Below, one piece after another: positions 22,701 through 32,275 of a stretch of DNA of 64,000 nucleotides. Each line of letters begins with the position of its first letter. Position 1 is the first letter of the stretch. The translations under genes and the position numbers were made by a program. The notes below the pieces were generated by a model that had not been told where the DNA came from, ran no database searches, and worked only from the letters and a program-made list of their open reading frames with translations. Source of the DNA: Rhizaria sp. SCN 62-66 (lineage: Eukaryota > Rhizaria, unplaced); contig MEDY01000007.1 of assembly GCA_001724265.1 (NCBI GenBank), positions 62,001 through 126,000 of the forward strand. The letters run 5' to 3'.

Positions 22701-23369
22701 CAACAGCAACCGCAGCAGGCTCAGTACCAGGATGGCTACCGCGTCATCAACCACCGTAACAATATCGGCTACTCTGCGCACAGTGCGTTTGCAGAGCCAG
22801 GCAGCAGCAGGCTGGGTGCGTACCAGCAGCAATTGATGCAGCGACAACGCGAGCTATACGCGCAGCTGAGTCCGTACACCGCCCAGTCGCAGGCGCAATC
22901 GCAAGTGCCGCAGTCATCTGTGCCGATGGCGCTGCCGCCGCAGCAGCAGGCTTACCTTGAGCATCAACGCCAGCAACAGCAGCAGCAGCAGAAACAACAA
23001 CAGTCTCGAAACCCTGTCCCGCCTTCAAATAGTTTATACAATGGCACTGCGAACGGCTACTCTGCTCACAGTCAAGGCTTGCCGCCGAGGCCGTCTACGA
23101 CACCAAGCTCTCAAAGCCACCTTGCTCACGGCCCCAGCAACAACAACTACGGTGGCATTAACAATACTGCTTACGCGTACAATACCTCCGGCAACGTTGA
23201 TAACAACGGCCAACAAAGGCAGCAGGGCCCGCGCACTGCGCAGACGCACGCCACGATGCTGAACGCAATGATGGCGAACGCAGCAGCGGGCCGGACCAGT
23301 GCGCAGGCCAGGGCAGCGGCCGTTGCGGCGGCGGCAGCATCGCAAGGGCAGGGACAGGGACAATGGTGA
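19755..23369 (+). CDS. Kinesin motor protein (N-terminal motor)
   Basis: 1204 aa, one exon. The motor occupies about residues 8-490: VLVRVRPLLP start, P-loop GQTGSGKTHTM (about 109-119), switch I NTESSRSH (about 310-317), switch II LVDLAGSE (about 367-374), then NKSLFVLRKVI, PYRDSTLTRLL and ENLSTLNYA. Asn/Ser/Thr-rich inserts enlarge at least three surface loops: after the P-loop, before switch I, and before switch II. A short coiled coil follows at about 656-730 and another at about 812-850. The C-terminal third is Gln/Ser/Ala-rich and disordered. Expected to be a plus-end microtubule motor. The family could not be fixed by eye: the NKSLFVLRKVI helix is not the usual kinesin-1 or kinesin-2 form, and no cargo domain (FHA, PH, WD40) is seen. 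Confidence 0.9.
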   Translation: MSTAIRAGVRVLVRVRPLLPSLNETSSSSQSSNANSNGATATTSIPVASHLQPDPDGRSLSLRVKDTLHQYTFDAVLPPAASQTDVFARGGVAGMVRSVVDGYSATVFAYGQTGSGKTHTMDGVGASVGAPVNADSNSTSSDNSDIDGTTSADANAGAGLSATTTVAVDGRLNEASGVTSRAIHSLFAQIAAETSDSNKNSKASTEDSEVSFHVTCSFVQIYQEQVYDLLSSSLSISSHNTSNTTSSGSHTTAAGGAGFDANRGSLRVRWAQGRDFYVDGLTETACTTPQQAVACFLAGTKRRVVAQHRLNTESSRSHSLFMLTVTKTTMTRSANSANVSVGSTATVTGAASGGLSNAETVVSKLTLVDLAGSERTSLTGAVGQMLAQAVSINKSLFVLRKVIKALATGTSTSTNSGSSKGASAHVPYRDSTLTRLLQHSLGGNCLTLMIACLAPLDAYQDENLSTLNYAALTTKIVNRATVGEDPKTALIRQLRAENNALKEIVARAKRLCLMTGVATTGAFANNTAGENMQNDDSSSASNGNSNDGSTVLWSDVESGAWNGVSTLLGNSINATGNSNAISGASSGKTATAPAPGWARGPQRKPTATATASSATAAAAAVGAPTPAASAATAPTNNVTAVTTSSGGLTSSEAALLQHRLVATVGMAHALLDENASYNARVESLEAELEEANAVTEELEGEVGQLQYENADLRERVLFLETVLVEGNGIANGKSDEKNIGSASIAIESEAEDANADADTDAKTVGTASRSMYANDKAKKQQLPNNKLSNNAKESMSCNALSSSSDNATVNASETTQLRELVLHARFEAQKEARRSQQLAAQLARLQQSTALQQNNIAGAYRPYSQQPQQHGGSQALSQSISLSGVPRAGTMRVGTARAANYAPSGGMTYRASSSAANGANTYRPGTSNGSMTVRGGPSGAYTGSLSTPGVSGGTTLYGNRPSTRSFKRRTRRQQQQQQQQLSQQQPQQAQYQDGYRVINHRNNIGYSAHSAFAEPGSSRLGAYQQQLMQRQRELYAQLSPYTAQSQAQSQVPQSSVPMALPPQQQAYLEHQRQQQQQQQKQQQSRNPVPPSNSLYNGTANGYSAHSQGLPPRPSTTPSSQSHLAHGPSNNNYGGINNTAYAYNTSGNVDNNGQQRQQGPRTAQTHATMLNAMMANAAAGRTSAQARAAAVAAAAASQGQGQGQW

Positions 23370-23988
23370 ATATGACTTCAGCACAATTGAGAGTGAATGG
23401 TGATATGAGCCAACTTTTAATTAATTTGATTTGTGATTATATGTGTTACATTAGTATCTGGGTGATCGACAATCATGTATCACTATTCGTAGACATGTGC
23501 GTCGACCAATGCTTACATTAGCTTAAAATACACGTTACGTTGAAATTCACAATAGTATTGGCAATATTATGACAATTTCGTTGGAGTCGAAACTCATAGT
23601 GTAAACGATTTCACCGTGATGTGTAAGTACAAGTACGATGGCATCAATGACTTGTCAACAACGCTAATGTTTGTATTTTTCGCTGAACTGAAGACATAAC
23701 ACAAAGATATTACACCATTCATAACGATCGCGACTGCCAATAGTATGTACACAAAGCAACGACTGACATGAACAGAAGTCGTAAAACTGATGGTACACTA
23801 CGATCAATTACAGTAGCAAGCATTTTTCATAGTGACGAATTGCACTAGCACAAAAAAAACACAACTGGGATTTTCATTACTCTTAAAACAAAATGACACA
23901 ATTTCTTCTTTAATTGTGTGTCGCGATGTAGTTTCATACTCTAACAGTGATAGCAGTCGTGGCTTACCGCCTGTCAGTCCGCGTGTCA
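23370..23988. other. Convergent intergenic spacer
   Basis: AT-rich spacer between the kinesin TGA and the TAA of the fasciclin-domain gene. No RNA gene or repeat recognised; likely both 3' UTRs. Confidence 0.55.
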
Positions 23989-26900
23989 TTAGTCGCGCGA
24001 GACAATGTTGTTGTCAACGCAGGCAAACGTGCGCGAGTCATAGCACGCAAACCCGCACACATCGGGCAGCTTTGTGGGGCAAATCGTGTTAGCCGTGCAC
24101 ACGAACGCGCTGACGTCGTAGCACAGCGTCTTGACGCCGTCGAACACAGTCAGACACGCCGCCGTCTGCGGCGGGCAGATGACCCACACGGAGGGCCCGC
24201 CAAGCGGGTTGGTGAGCTCGGTGGACCCGGGCTGGTTGGGCGCCGCAAGCAGCGCGCGGCCCGGTGCGGCGCCGGCGGTCAGCACGGGCGGCGAATCACT
24301 GCTGCTGCTGCTGCTACCGGAGTTGCGCGTGTCAGTCACAAACAGCGGCTCTTGGCTCGGACTGCTAACGGCGCCAGAGCTACTAACAATAGTACTTGTT
24401 GCGGGGACAGCGCCGACAGGGGCGTTGACTGTGGTAGCGGTTGAAGTTGTGGGAGCGCGCGAGGCTGAGCCAGTCACGGCGACAAGTGTCGACAGCGCAT
24501 CAACGGGGGTTGGCGCCAGGCCCGGAACACTGGTCGCGAGCGTGCGCATGACGGTAGCGGCGCGAGACAGAGAGTCCTTCATGCTGAGCGTACTGCTGCT
24601 GCTTGTGCCGGTGCTGGTGCTCGGCGGCGACGGCGGGGTGAGAGCTATGGCGACGTTGAGCGCAGTCGACAGCGGGTCAGTGCCGGGCTCGGGGGCCTTG
24701 CCGTGGAGTGGGTCCGCGATCGTCGGATGCGCGCCGGAGAAGGCGTTCAGCAGACCGATGTCGCGGTCAATAACGGGGTCGCCCGTGGTGGGGACAACAA
24801 CGCGCGTGCCGGGCGCGGGCGGCGTGTGCGCAACGACGGCTGCGGTCAGCAGAGAAGCCGGGGTCGGCACGCGGATGGCCGGGGTCGACGAACTTGAAGT
24901 TGAAGTTGAGGTGACAGGCGCTGCAGTGGTGACAAAGGGGGCGGCAGTCGTGGTGGCTGGAGTAGCAGTGCCGGTGAGAGCCGCGACGGGGACGTTGTTC
25001 TCAGTGAAGAAGTCGTTGTTCACACCGAGCGTCGCGTACGTGTGGCGGCCAGTCGCGGCCTCGAGCGCGCTATGTGCGCTCAGCACGGCAGCGGCGCGCT
25101 CGGCAGCCTTAAGCACTTGGATGCCGATCTCCATCTTAGACGCCTGGTCCGCAATAAAGCCGATGGGCGAGACCGCAGTGTTTGTAACACCTGCAATAGG
25201 GCCTTGAGTGGCAAAACCAAATGCCTGGCCAGTGGCGTCAAACAGCGGCTTTGACGTGGAGCCAGTCGTGGGAATGAGAGGGTTTGTCGTGCCTGTGCCG
25301 GAGTTGGCATACGCGTCCTTGGTTGTGGAGCCGAAGAGACCGCTAACATCGTAGCTGCCGCCGTTGAGAGAGTTACCCAAGTTGCCGAGCACGCCAGAGC
25401 TGTACGTGCCAACGCCGCCAGTGCTAGGACTAGTCGAGCCAGTGCTCGTGCCAGTGCCAGAGCTGGTCGACGCGGCGGTGGCGGCGGCGGAGGGCGTCGC
25501 GCCGGTAATGCTGCTGAGACTGGGCAGAATGCCTGCGAACGCGGTGGCGCCGTTGCTCGCGCCCTGCTGCCCCAGCAGCATTGAGCTGAGGCCGGTGCCG
25601 CTGCTTGTACCGCTCACCGCATTGCCCGCGTTGCCGCCGTTCACGAGCGAGGGCGTCATTGAGCCGAGCGCGAGCGGTACGCCAGTGGTCGCTGCAACAA
25701 TTTCGCCACCGATAGGCATTGCAGTGGCGCCATTGAGAGCCGAGAGCCCGCTGCTGGCGCCGCTGAGGAGGCTGGTCATTGAGGACATAGTCTCCACAGT
25801 GTGGCCCTGGGCGTTCTGAGCGCCGAAGTGGTGCCCGTTGGCCGGGACCGCGAAGGGGCGGATCAGCCCGGGGGACGCGGCGGCGGCGGCGGCGACGGTG
25901 GAGCTGCCGATGAGCGGGTGCGTCGCGCCGACTGAGTCCGGCTGCGGCGGCGTGGCGATAACGTTGCTCGCGGAGACTGACGCGGCGGCCAGATCGCTCT
26001 GGGCGCGCGCGGCACCGGGGATGCTGTTGGCGATGTTGAGCAACCCGTTGCCGGAGCTCGTGCCAGTCGATGACGTGGTGGATGCCGCGGTGACGACGCC
26101 GTTGCCCATGCCCGGCAGCGGCTGCGGAGTGGGCAGGTTTGCGCTCGAGATAGGGCCCGAGGCAACGGCGCTGGTGAGCGCGCCAAGCACGGGGTCGGAG
26201 CCGATGTTGGGCAGCACGCTGCTCAGCGAGCCGGGGCCGATTGTGGAGCCAGTGGCGCCAGGGAGCGCCGGCAGCGAGGCCGAGGTCAGCAGCGTGCCGA
26301 TGGGGTCGCTGCCGGCGACGGCGCTTAGAGAGGGCAGGTTTGACGTGCCGGGCGCGAGCGCGCTGAGCGACGGCAGCGTGGGCGCGCCGGTGGCCGCAGC
26401 GGTCGATGCGAGGGCGGCGAGCGGGTCTGTTGCAGTGGACGCAGCAGTCGTCGCAGTTGTCGTAGCGGCGGTGATCGCAGGGGCAGCAGTAATTGCGACG
26501 TCAAAGCCGGGCGCGACAGTCGCGCCGACAACGCTGGTGTGCATTGTGTGGCCGAGGTTGAGGCCGAGAGTCTGGGCGTTGGCAAAACGGACTGTGGGAC
26601 CCGTGGTGCCGCCGATGGTTGGCAGCGCGGGTGCGGAGCCAGTGAACCCGGGCGTGGTGAAGGCGGTACTTGCGCCAGCGGGGACAGTAGCCGCGGGGAC
26701 AGTAGCCGTGGGGACAGCAGGCGTCGTCACCGCTGTGGGCGCTGTGACTGCAGGTGTCGTGACCGTGGGCGCAGCGACCGTGGGCACAGCGACCGTGGGC
26801 GCGGTGACCGTGTTGACGCCGGCAACAGCGGCCACGGCGGGGTCGTTGACCGTGGGCACTGCGGGGGTATTGACTGTGGGCATATTGACTGTGGGCATCG

Positions 26901-29055
26901 TGACAGGGTTGAGAGGCCCCTCTTGAACGCCAGTAATAGGAACAACGTTGTTGTCAGGGATAGCGACAGTCGGCACAGCAGCATTAGCACTGGGGAGATT
27001 GACAGGAACTGGGTCCACAAGAGCCGCACTAGGAGCAGCGGGTGCAGTCGGAGTCGCGGGCACCTCAGGCGTCACCGGCGCAGTCGGCGCAGTCGGCGTT
27101 GTTGGCGCAGTCGGCGCGGTCGGCGTCGCAGGCACTGTCGGCGCGGTTGGCGCAGTTGGTGCCGAGGGAGTGGTGGGCACACTGGGCGTAGAGGGAACAG
27201 TGGGCGTAGAGGGAGTGGCGGGCACAGTGGGTGTCGCGGGCGTCGCAGGCGCGGTAGGTGCAACAGGCGTCTCTGGGGTCGTCGGAACTGTGGGCACAGC
27301 GGGCACGTTTGCGTTCACGTTTGCACTGTTAGACGTGGGGAATGCGGGCACCTCGTGGCTGATGAACTCGGTGCCGGCGAGCATGGGCGACAGCGGCGCG
27401 GGGCCGGTCGCGACCTCAGCCACCGGAACAGCGGCCGCATTCTGAAGCGGGGCGAGGTCGACCGCGACGGGCTGCGCCGCGGCGGCCGTAGATTGACTGG
27501 GGAAGCCGGGGAAGCCCTGTGGCAGAGTCGGGAACCCGGCGCCGCCGGCCCCGCCGAGCGCGGCCGTGGGATCAACGCCGCCCGGGAAGCCCTGCGGCAG
27601 CGAGGGCGCTGTGGGCACAAACGCGGGAAGACCGGAGGAGAAGAGCCCGGGGTTGTTCAAGAGCACGCTGCCGCCGGCGCCGGCGACCTGGAGCGTTGCC
27701 ATGGTGTGCTCGGCCAGAGGAAAACCGGACGCGGTTAGGAACGGGCGCGGGAGCGACGGCGGGGTAAACGTGGGCGCGGCAATGGTCGGCAGCGACGGCG
27801 GCGTTAGCAGAGTCGGGAAAACGCTTGTCGCAGTCGTGGCAGCAGGCGTGGCAGTGGTGGTAGTTGTGGTCGTGGTGGTCGTGGCGGCGGCGGCGGGCTC
27901 GGTCGCCGTGGGCGTCAGTGCAGCCGCGGTGGTGAGCGACCCGACGGGCAGGAACGACGACGTGGGGCCGCCAGTGACCGCGACATTGCCGGTATCAGTG
28001 GCCGTGTTCGCAGCAGCGACGGCGGTCGCGAGCGACGTTGGCACAATGCCGGTGTTAGCGTTTACGTTGACAGGCGTGCCAAGGGGAACCGGAGTGCTCG
28101 CACCGGTACTAGAGCTCGAGCTCGAACCAGAGCTAGGGACCGCGCCTGCGTTGGTGTTCGTGCTGGAGACCGGTGCCGGCAGAGTAACGGCAGTGTTAGT
28201 GCCGCTCGTCGACGGCGCAACCGTCACAGCTGCAGCTGTCGTCGTGGCCGTCGTTGCCACGTTAGTGACGCCGGGAACGATCGGCGACACCGTGCGCACC
28301 GGCGCGGCCTGGTCGCCGTAGTACACCGCGGCTCTGGTCAGCACGCCCTTGCCGAGCGGGTTGGTGCCCTGCACCAGGAACAGCCCGTTGGTGATGAAGA
28401 TGTGGCCGTTAGAGCACGGCACCGAGGCCAGGATGTCCAGCTGGTCCAAGTTCTCGTTCAGAATGGCCTTGAGCTTGCCCGTGTCGGCGCTCTTGGAGAC
28501 GTAGAGCGGCTTGTTGAGCGCGTTGGTCTCGCGCTGGAAGACGGGGTACTCGGCCGACACGTCGAGCAGGCCGGAGATGATGTGCTGGCGCAGCGTCGTC
28601 GCGATGTCCTCGGTCTGCGTGCCAGTCATTTGGATCTTATCCAACACGTCTTTAAGCGGGAGGAAGATCGTCGTCTTCTCGCTGGTGCTGCTGAGCCGAC
28701 TGAGGAGATCGCTGGCGCTCGAGGACTGCATCACGGGCTCGAGCTTGGAGCCGATGATGCTGCGGAGGTTGATGCAGTTGGCCAGCACAGTGTTCGCGGA
28801 GCTCACGCCGGCCGGAATAGTCACGGTCGTCGTGGTTGCGGCAGTCGTCATAGAGGTGGTTTGCGCAGCGACCGAGGTTACGGTGGTGGAGGACGTGAGG
28901 AAGATGATGATGACGGCCGAGGCCAAGAGCATCAAAGTGCTGAGTCGAGAGAAGCGGGCCTTGGAGAAAGGCTCCAGTGGCGTCCACGGGCCGGGCGAAA
29001 GAAAGCCCAACATGTGGAGGCGGCTGTCTTTAATGAAAAACAAGTTGCCAGACAT
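23989..29055 (-). CDS. FAS1-domain mucin-like surface protein with Cys-rich C-terminus
   Basis: 1688 aa, one exon. A hydrophobic segment at about 39-56 after a basic N-terminus is a signal anchor or long signal peptide. Residues about 85-235 form one fasciclin (FAS1) domain: TIFLPLKDVL, then LRQHIISGLL, and a final SNGHIFITNGLFLV strand. FAS1 domains mediate adhesion. About 1350 residues of Thr/Pro/Ala/Val/Ser/Gly-rich sequence follow, including Thr-Pro repeats (APTAPTVPATP) that suit dense O-glycosylation. The last ~65 residues are Cys-rich with two copies of CYD-x3-F-x-C (CYDVSAFVC, CYDSRTFAC), a pattern I associate with small Cys modules in secreted fungal and protist wall proteins (from memory). 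Likely a cell-surface or wall adhesin. No GPI signal or second membrane segment was found. It ends in TAA. Confidence 0.75.
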   Translation of the reverse strand: MSGNLFFIKDSRLHMLGFLSPGPWTPLEPFSKARFSRLSTLMLLASAVIIIFLTSSTTVTSVAAQTTSMTTAATTTTVTIPAGVSSANTVLANCINLRSIIGSKLEPVMQSSSASDLLSRLSSTSEKTTIFLPLKDVLDKIQMTGTQTEDIATTLRQHIISGLLDVSAEYPVFQRETNALNKPLYVSKSADTGKLKAILNENLDQLDILASVPCSNGHIFITNGLFLVQGTNPLGKGVLTRAAVYYGDQAAPVRTVSPIVPGVTNVATTATTTAAAVTVAPSTSGTNTAVTLPAPVSSTNTNAGAVPSSGSSSSSSTGASTPVPLGTPVNVNANTGIVPTSLATAVAAANTATDTGNVAVTGGPTSSFLPVGSLTTAAALTPTATEPAAAATTTTTTTTTTATPAATTATSVFPTLLTPPSLPTIAAPTFTPPSLPRPFLTASGFPLAEHTMATLQVAGAGGSVLLNNPGLFSSGLPAFVPTAPSLPQGFPGGVDPTAALGGAGGAGFPTLPQGFPGFPSQSTAAAAQPVAVDLAPLQNAAAVPVAEVATGPAPLSPMLAGTEFISHEVPAFPTSNSANVNANVPAVPTVPTTPETPVAPTAPATPATPTVPATPSTPTVPSTPSVPTTPSAPTAPTAPTVPATPTAPTAPTTPTAPTAPVTPEVPATPTAPAAPSAALVDPVPVNLPSANAAVPTVAIPDNNVVPITGVQEGPLNPVTMPTVNMPTVNTPAVPTVNDPAVAAVAGVNTVTAPTVAVPTVAAPTVTTPAVTAPTAVTTPAVPTATVPAATVPAGASTAFTTPGFTGSAPALPTIGGTTGPTVRFANAQTLGLNLGHTMHTSVVGATVAPGFDVAITAAPAITAATTTATTAASTATDPLAALASTAAATGAPTLPSLSALAPGTSNLPSLSAVAGSDPIGTLLTSASLPALPGATGSTIGPGSLSSVLPNIGSDPVLGALTSAVASGPISSANLPTPQPLPGMGNGVVTAASTTSSTGTSSGNGLLNIANSIPGAARAQSDLAAASVSASNVIATPPQPDSVGATHPLIGSSTVAAAAAASPGLIRPFAVPANGHHFGAQNAQGHTVETMSSMTSLLSGASSGLSALNGATAMPIGGEIVAATTGVPLALGSMTPSLVNGGNAGNAVSGTSSGTGLSSMLLGQQGASNGATAFAGILPSLSSITGATPSAAATAASTSSGTGTSTGSTSPSTGGVGTYSSGVLGNLGNSLNGGSYDVSGLFGSTTKDAYANSGTGTTNPLIPTTGSTSKPLFDATGQAFGFATQGPIAGVTNTAVSPIGFIADQASKMEIGIQVLKAAERAAAVLSAHSALEAATGRHTYATLGVNNDFFTENNVPVAALTGTATPATTTAAPFVTTAAPVTSTSTSSSSTPAIRVPTPASLLTAAVVAHTPPAPGTRVVVPTTGDPVIDRDIGLLNAFSGAHPTIADPLHGKAPEPGTDPLSTALNVAIALTPPSPPSTSTGTSSSSTLSMKDSLSRAATVMRTLATSVPGLAPTPVDALSTLVAVTGSASRAPTTSTATTVNAPVGAVPATSTIVSSSGAVSSPSQEPLFVTDTRNSGSSSSSSDSPPVLTAGAAPGRALLAAPNQPGSTELTNPLGGPSVWVICPPQTAACLTVFDGVKTLCYDVSAFVCTANTICPTKLPDVCGFACYDSRTFACVDNNIVSRD
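26680..27310 (-). repeat. Thr/Pro/Ala/Val tandem repeats in the FAS1 protein
   Basis: Two neighbouring arrays of short degenerate units: PTVP/APTAPT types at about 27010-27310, and VNTPAVPTVN/APTVAVPTV types at about 26680-26910. Composition is mucin-like. Confidence 0.7.
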
Positions 29056-29774
29056 GAAGTTGGTGCATATACAAGCGAAATATTGAAAGAGTTGTGAGTG
29101 TTCAAGTTGGTTTGTTGCCTCTAAGACGACTGCATTTCAAAGCGAGAATATATGCAATAAAACACGGATGTGGAGAGTGGTTTTGAATGATTCAAGGCAA
29201 ATTGTTGTAATAAATTTGCACAAAATGAAAACATTTCGCCTGACGATCACCATTCTGCCGTCGCGTGACTTTATATCGTCTGGACTTCAAGTCGTCCAAG
29301 ACAAGATGTTGCTGCTGCACTGGCGAGCCGGTTGAATCACAGTCAACCTATCGAGACAGCACGGCTTAACTTCATGCACTAGTGGCTATCATTATTGCGG
29401 CAATAACAAATCAACTTGAAGGACATGTATACACGTTTCCTGGTGTGTTATATGAACTTAAAAGACTTTGACATTGATATCTTCAATTTGTTTAAGTCGT
29501 AATCTAAGCATTTTGTGTCACTTCGAGTTCTTTTATCGAGGGATCGCAGCGGTCTGCGCATTGCAAAGAAAACATTTTGCTGTGATTCGTCTGATATGTA
29601 AAGCAAGCTTCATGTAAAATAGAAACATTGTGTATTCGTTAGAGGTTTGTTCGACCTTATTGTTGTCACTTTGATATCTGTACATTATCGAACGTCTCAC
29701 AGTCAATCATTCGATGAAACGCATCTCAGTCCTCTCAGTCGCTTTGCATTAAGACTACTTGGAGCACCAGCCGC
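29056..29774. other. Intergenic spacer
   Basis: 719 bp, AT-rich, between the FAS1-gene start and the end of the decarboxylase gene, both minus strand. It should hold the FAS1-gene promoter and the decarboxylase 3' UTR. No RNA gene or repeat seen. Confidence 0.5.
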
Positions 29775-31528
29775 TCAGTCGAAGGACGGGAACACGATCT
29801 CAGGCCCGGCGTTGCGGAAGTTGTACTCGGACGCCATGACGCGGCCGTAGGCGCCCGTGTTGTCAATGCACACGACGTCTCCCTCGTCCGTGGCCGCGGG
29901 AAACACGCGCGCCTTGCCCAGGAAATCGCCCGTCTCGCAAATGGGGCCCACAACGTCCACGATCAGCGCCGTGCTGCTCTCCGCAGCGGCTGCGCCGGAG
30001 ACGAAGGTGTGGTTGGCCTCGTTGCCGTCGGACGCGAGACCGGCCGCGCCCTGGCGCAAGTAGACCGCGTCGAACCGCGAGAGATTGACGATGTGGTGGT
30101 ACGCCTCGTAGAGCGCGGGACGGATCAGGTGCGTCATGCCGCATGATACGCCCACGAAGCGGTGCTTGCCCTTGGTCTTGAGCTGCGACACGCGGGCCAC
30201 CAGAGCGCCCGACTGGGCCACGAAGAAACGGCCGGGCTCGATGCAGAACGTGATTGACGGGTTCGCCGCGGCAACAGGGAGCAGCGCGGCGTCCAGGGCG
30301 GGGAGGTCGAGGTGGCCGTCTGTGAAAAAAAAAAAGTAGAGTCGAGTCAGAAAAAGCGAAGTGATGTTAGAAAAGATATACAGTTGACGTCAAGAGCATA
30401 CAGTTGACGTCAAGAGCATACAAAATCGAATTAAGAAGAAAAAAAAACATGAGTCAATAAAAATAGCATCTGCATTATATTTTTAGGACTCTCGGATTTG
30501 ATGATAATTTCGTGTGATATACGGGTAAACGTACCGTTGGGCTTGTACGGAACGCCGAGCCCGCCACCGAGGTCAATGAGCTTAACGTGGGGGAAAACCT
30601 CAAGCAGGCCAACGAGCGAGGTGGCGGAGCGCGCCCACTGCGCGGGGTCTGCGATGCCGGAGCCCTTGTGCATGTGGAGACCCGTGACGGTGATGCCGCA
30701 GTCTGCGATTAGCGCGGCAAAAGCAGGAGAGCGCAGGACCGACTGCTCGATGCCGAACTTGGAGCCCGAGCCGGTGTAGACGTGCGCGTGGTGGCCGTGG
30801 CCGTCCTCGCCGGGGTCAACGCGGAGGAAAATGCTCGCGCCGCGGAAGCACTCTGCGCCCCAGCGCTCGAGGATCCAGCTGTTGTCGACAGTGATGAACG
30901 GCAGCAGCGCGGCGTCCGCGCCGTGGGCCGCCGCGACGGCCGCGGCGCGCGCAGGGGAGGTGAAGAGCGCGGGCACGGCGAGGAACTCGCGCTTGGAGGC
31001 AAAATTGGGCGTGTATAGCACGCGGGAGCCCGGGATGTCGGGGAACAGGGTGAGGATGAGCTGGAGCTCGCCCAGCGACACGCACTCGAAGGAAACGCCG
31101 TGCGAGTTGAGCTCGCGCAGGATCTCATGGTTGCAGTTCGCCTTGATCGCGTAGAAGAGCCTAAAGCGCAGAATGAGGTCATATGCAATACAATAACAAC
31201 ATGGATGCATGGTGGGCGCGTGAGCGGATGAGCCGGACGATGTAGGGAGGAGGGGCGAGGAAAGTAGCGGAGTCGAATGTGGGGTTTTGAGGGAGATATA
31301 TTGCATGTGGAGGAGCGACACGTACTTGTTGATGCTCTTAAGCGCGGTGAGTTTCTTCATGTTCTCACGGAGAAAAGGCAGGGAGTAGACATAGACGCCG
31401 CAGACGTCAGTCTCGCCCTCAGCCCAGACCTTGTTGGCGGCAGCGATGATCTTTGCGCGGGCCTTCTCCTCCGCCCACCATGGAGTGTCGCGGACGGGCG
31501 CAATTGGCAAAAGAGATGCAGTGTCCAT
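29775..31528 (-). CDS. lysA: Diaminopimelate decarboxylase (three exons)
   Basis: Exons on the minus strand are 31528-31326, 31160-30535 and 30319-29775, joining in frame to 457 aa. It is a fold-III PLP enzyme of the Orn/DAP/Arg decarboxylase family. The PLP lysine is Lys74 (FYAIKAN), then HMHKGS (about 230-235), the phosphate-binding DLGGG (264-268), EPGR (304-307) and GPICETGD with Cys404. The last corresponds to the CESGD motif that separates diaminopimelate from ornithine decarboxylases. It should make lysine from meso-diaminopimelate, the final step of the DAP route. The ATG at 31528 was chosen because upstream in-frame starts are only TTG. A TACTACTTTAG just before it may be a 3' splice site. 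The opening GVYVYSLPFLREN resembles DapDC halves of bacterial aspartokinase fusions, but no kinase is present. Ends in TGA. Confidence 0.85.
30320..30534 (-). other. Intron 2 of the diaminopimelate decarboxylase gene
   Basis: 215 nt, GTACGT donor and TTTCACAG acceptor, phase 1. Removal joins GVPYKPN to GHLDLPAL through a split Asp codon. TTCTAAC and TTCTGAC upstream of the poly-T tract are branch-point candidates. Confidence 0.85.
30381..30420. repeat. 20-bp perfect tandem duplication with TGACGTCA
   Basis: The unit cagttgacgtcaagagcata occurs twice, head to tail, inside the intron. Each copy contains the palindrome TGACGTCA, the classical CRE/bZIP site. Confidence 0.9.
31161..31325 (-). other. 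Intron 1 of the diaminopimelate decarboxylase gene
   Basis: 165 nt, GTACGT donor and GCTTTAG acceptor, phase 2. Removal joins KSINK directly to LFYAIKAN, restoring the PLP-lysine strand. The intron is a multiple of three without an in-frame stop, so an ORF caller would translate it. Confidence 0.85.
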
Positions 31529-32275
31529 CCTAAAGTAGTATGCACAAATTGACACAAGCGCTGACGGATGTTTCAGCTCGGAAATCACGCTTCCGTTACA
31601 CGCTTTTCCGCAGCCCCACACTCGCGCATCGCCGACCCTCGGCCCGAGACCACAATTCGATAGCAAGCTGTCAGGCCAGAAACCCAAACAAGGCAATAAA
31701 GCGGGATCTAACGGACACCAATTCGGATATAGATGACAGATTGGTTGTTACGATAAGTTGATTGTATTATATTCAAACTCAAATCTCACTTGAATAATCA
31801 TATAATCTCCGCAAATCACCAAAACGCGACTCGGAGCGAACTACATAGACTAACGTAATGTTCTAAAAAGACATATAAATGCTTGTAATATCAACATCCA
31901 TCTCTCTGGCGTTATCATCAACATAAAGCAACACGTCACAGTGTCTAGGAAACACTGCGTCGTGCCGTATCATGAACAATCACGTCACACATGGTAATAA
32001 CACAATATCAACAAGCAGTGGCCCTGAACCTCATCTAACTTTACACGACAGCCACCACCAGCACAAAAGCATCATCGCATATCGAAAGTCACCGAGCCGC
32101 CAAGCAAGCGTTGCCTAATCTACGCAGTGTACGCACTCGCTACGCGCGCACATCACTCAGACGCCAGTCTCTCGACTCAAGCCACAGACTATCGACTCCA
32201 AAGCACAGTCGGTTTGATGCGACCGGTGTTTAGCTTAGCTCATTGCAACTCCAGACTCGGACTGACTCGACTCAC
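31529..32275. other. Intergenic spacer
   Basis: 747 bp between the decarboxylase start and the phosphatase TGA, both minus strand. Likely the decarboxylase promoter and the phosphatase 3' UTR. No recognisable RNA or repeat. Confidence 0.5.

Noticed and set aside
29775-31696. Bifunctional aspartokinase-DapDC
   Set aside because: No kinase sequence precedes the ATG at 31528; the upstream in-frame stretch begins at TTG and is not conserved.
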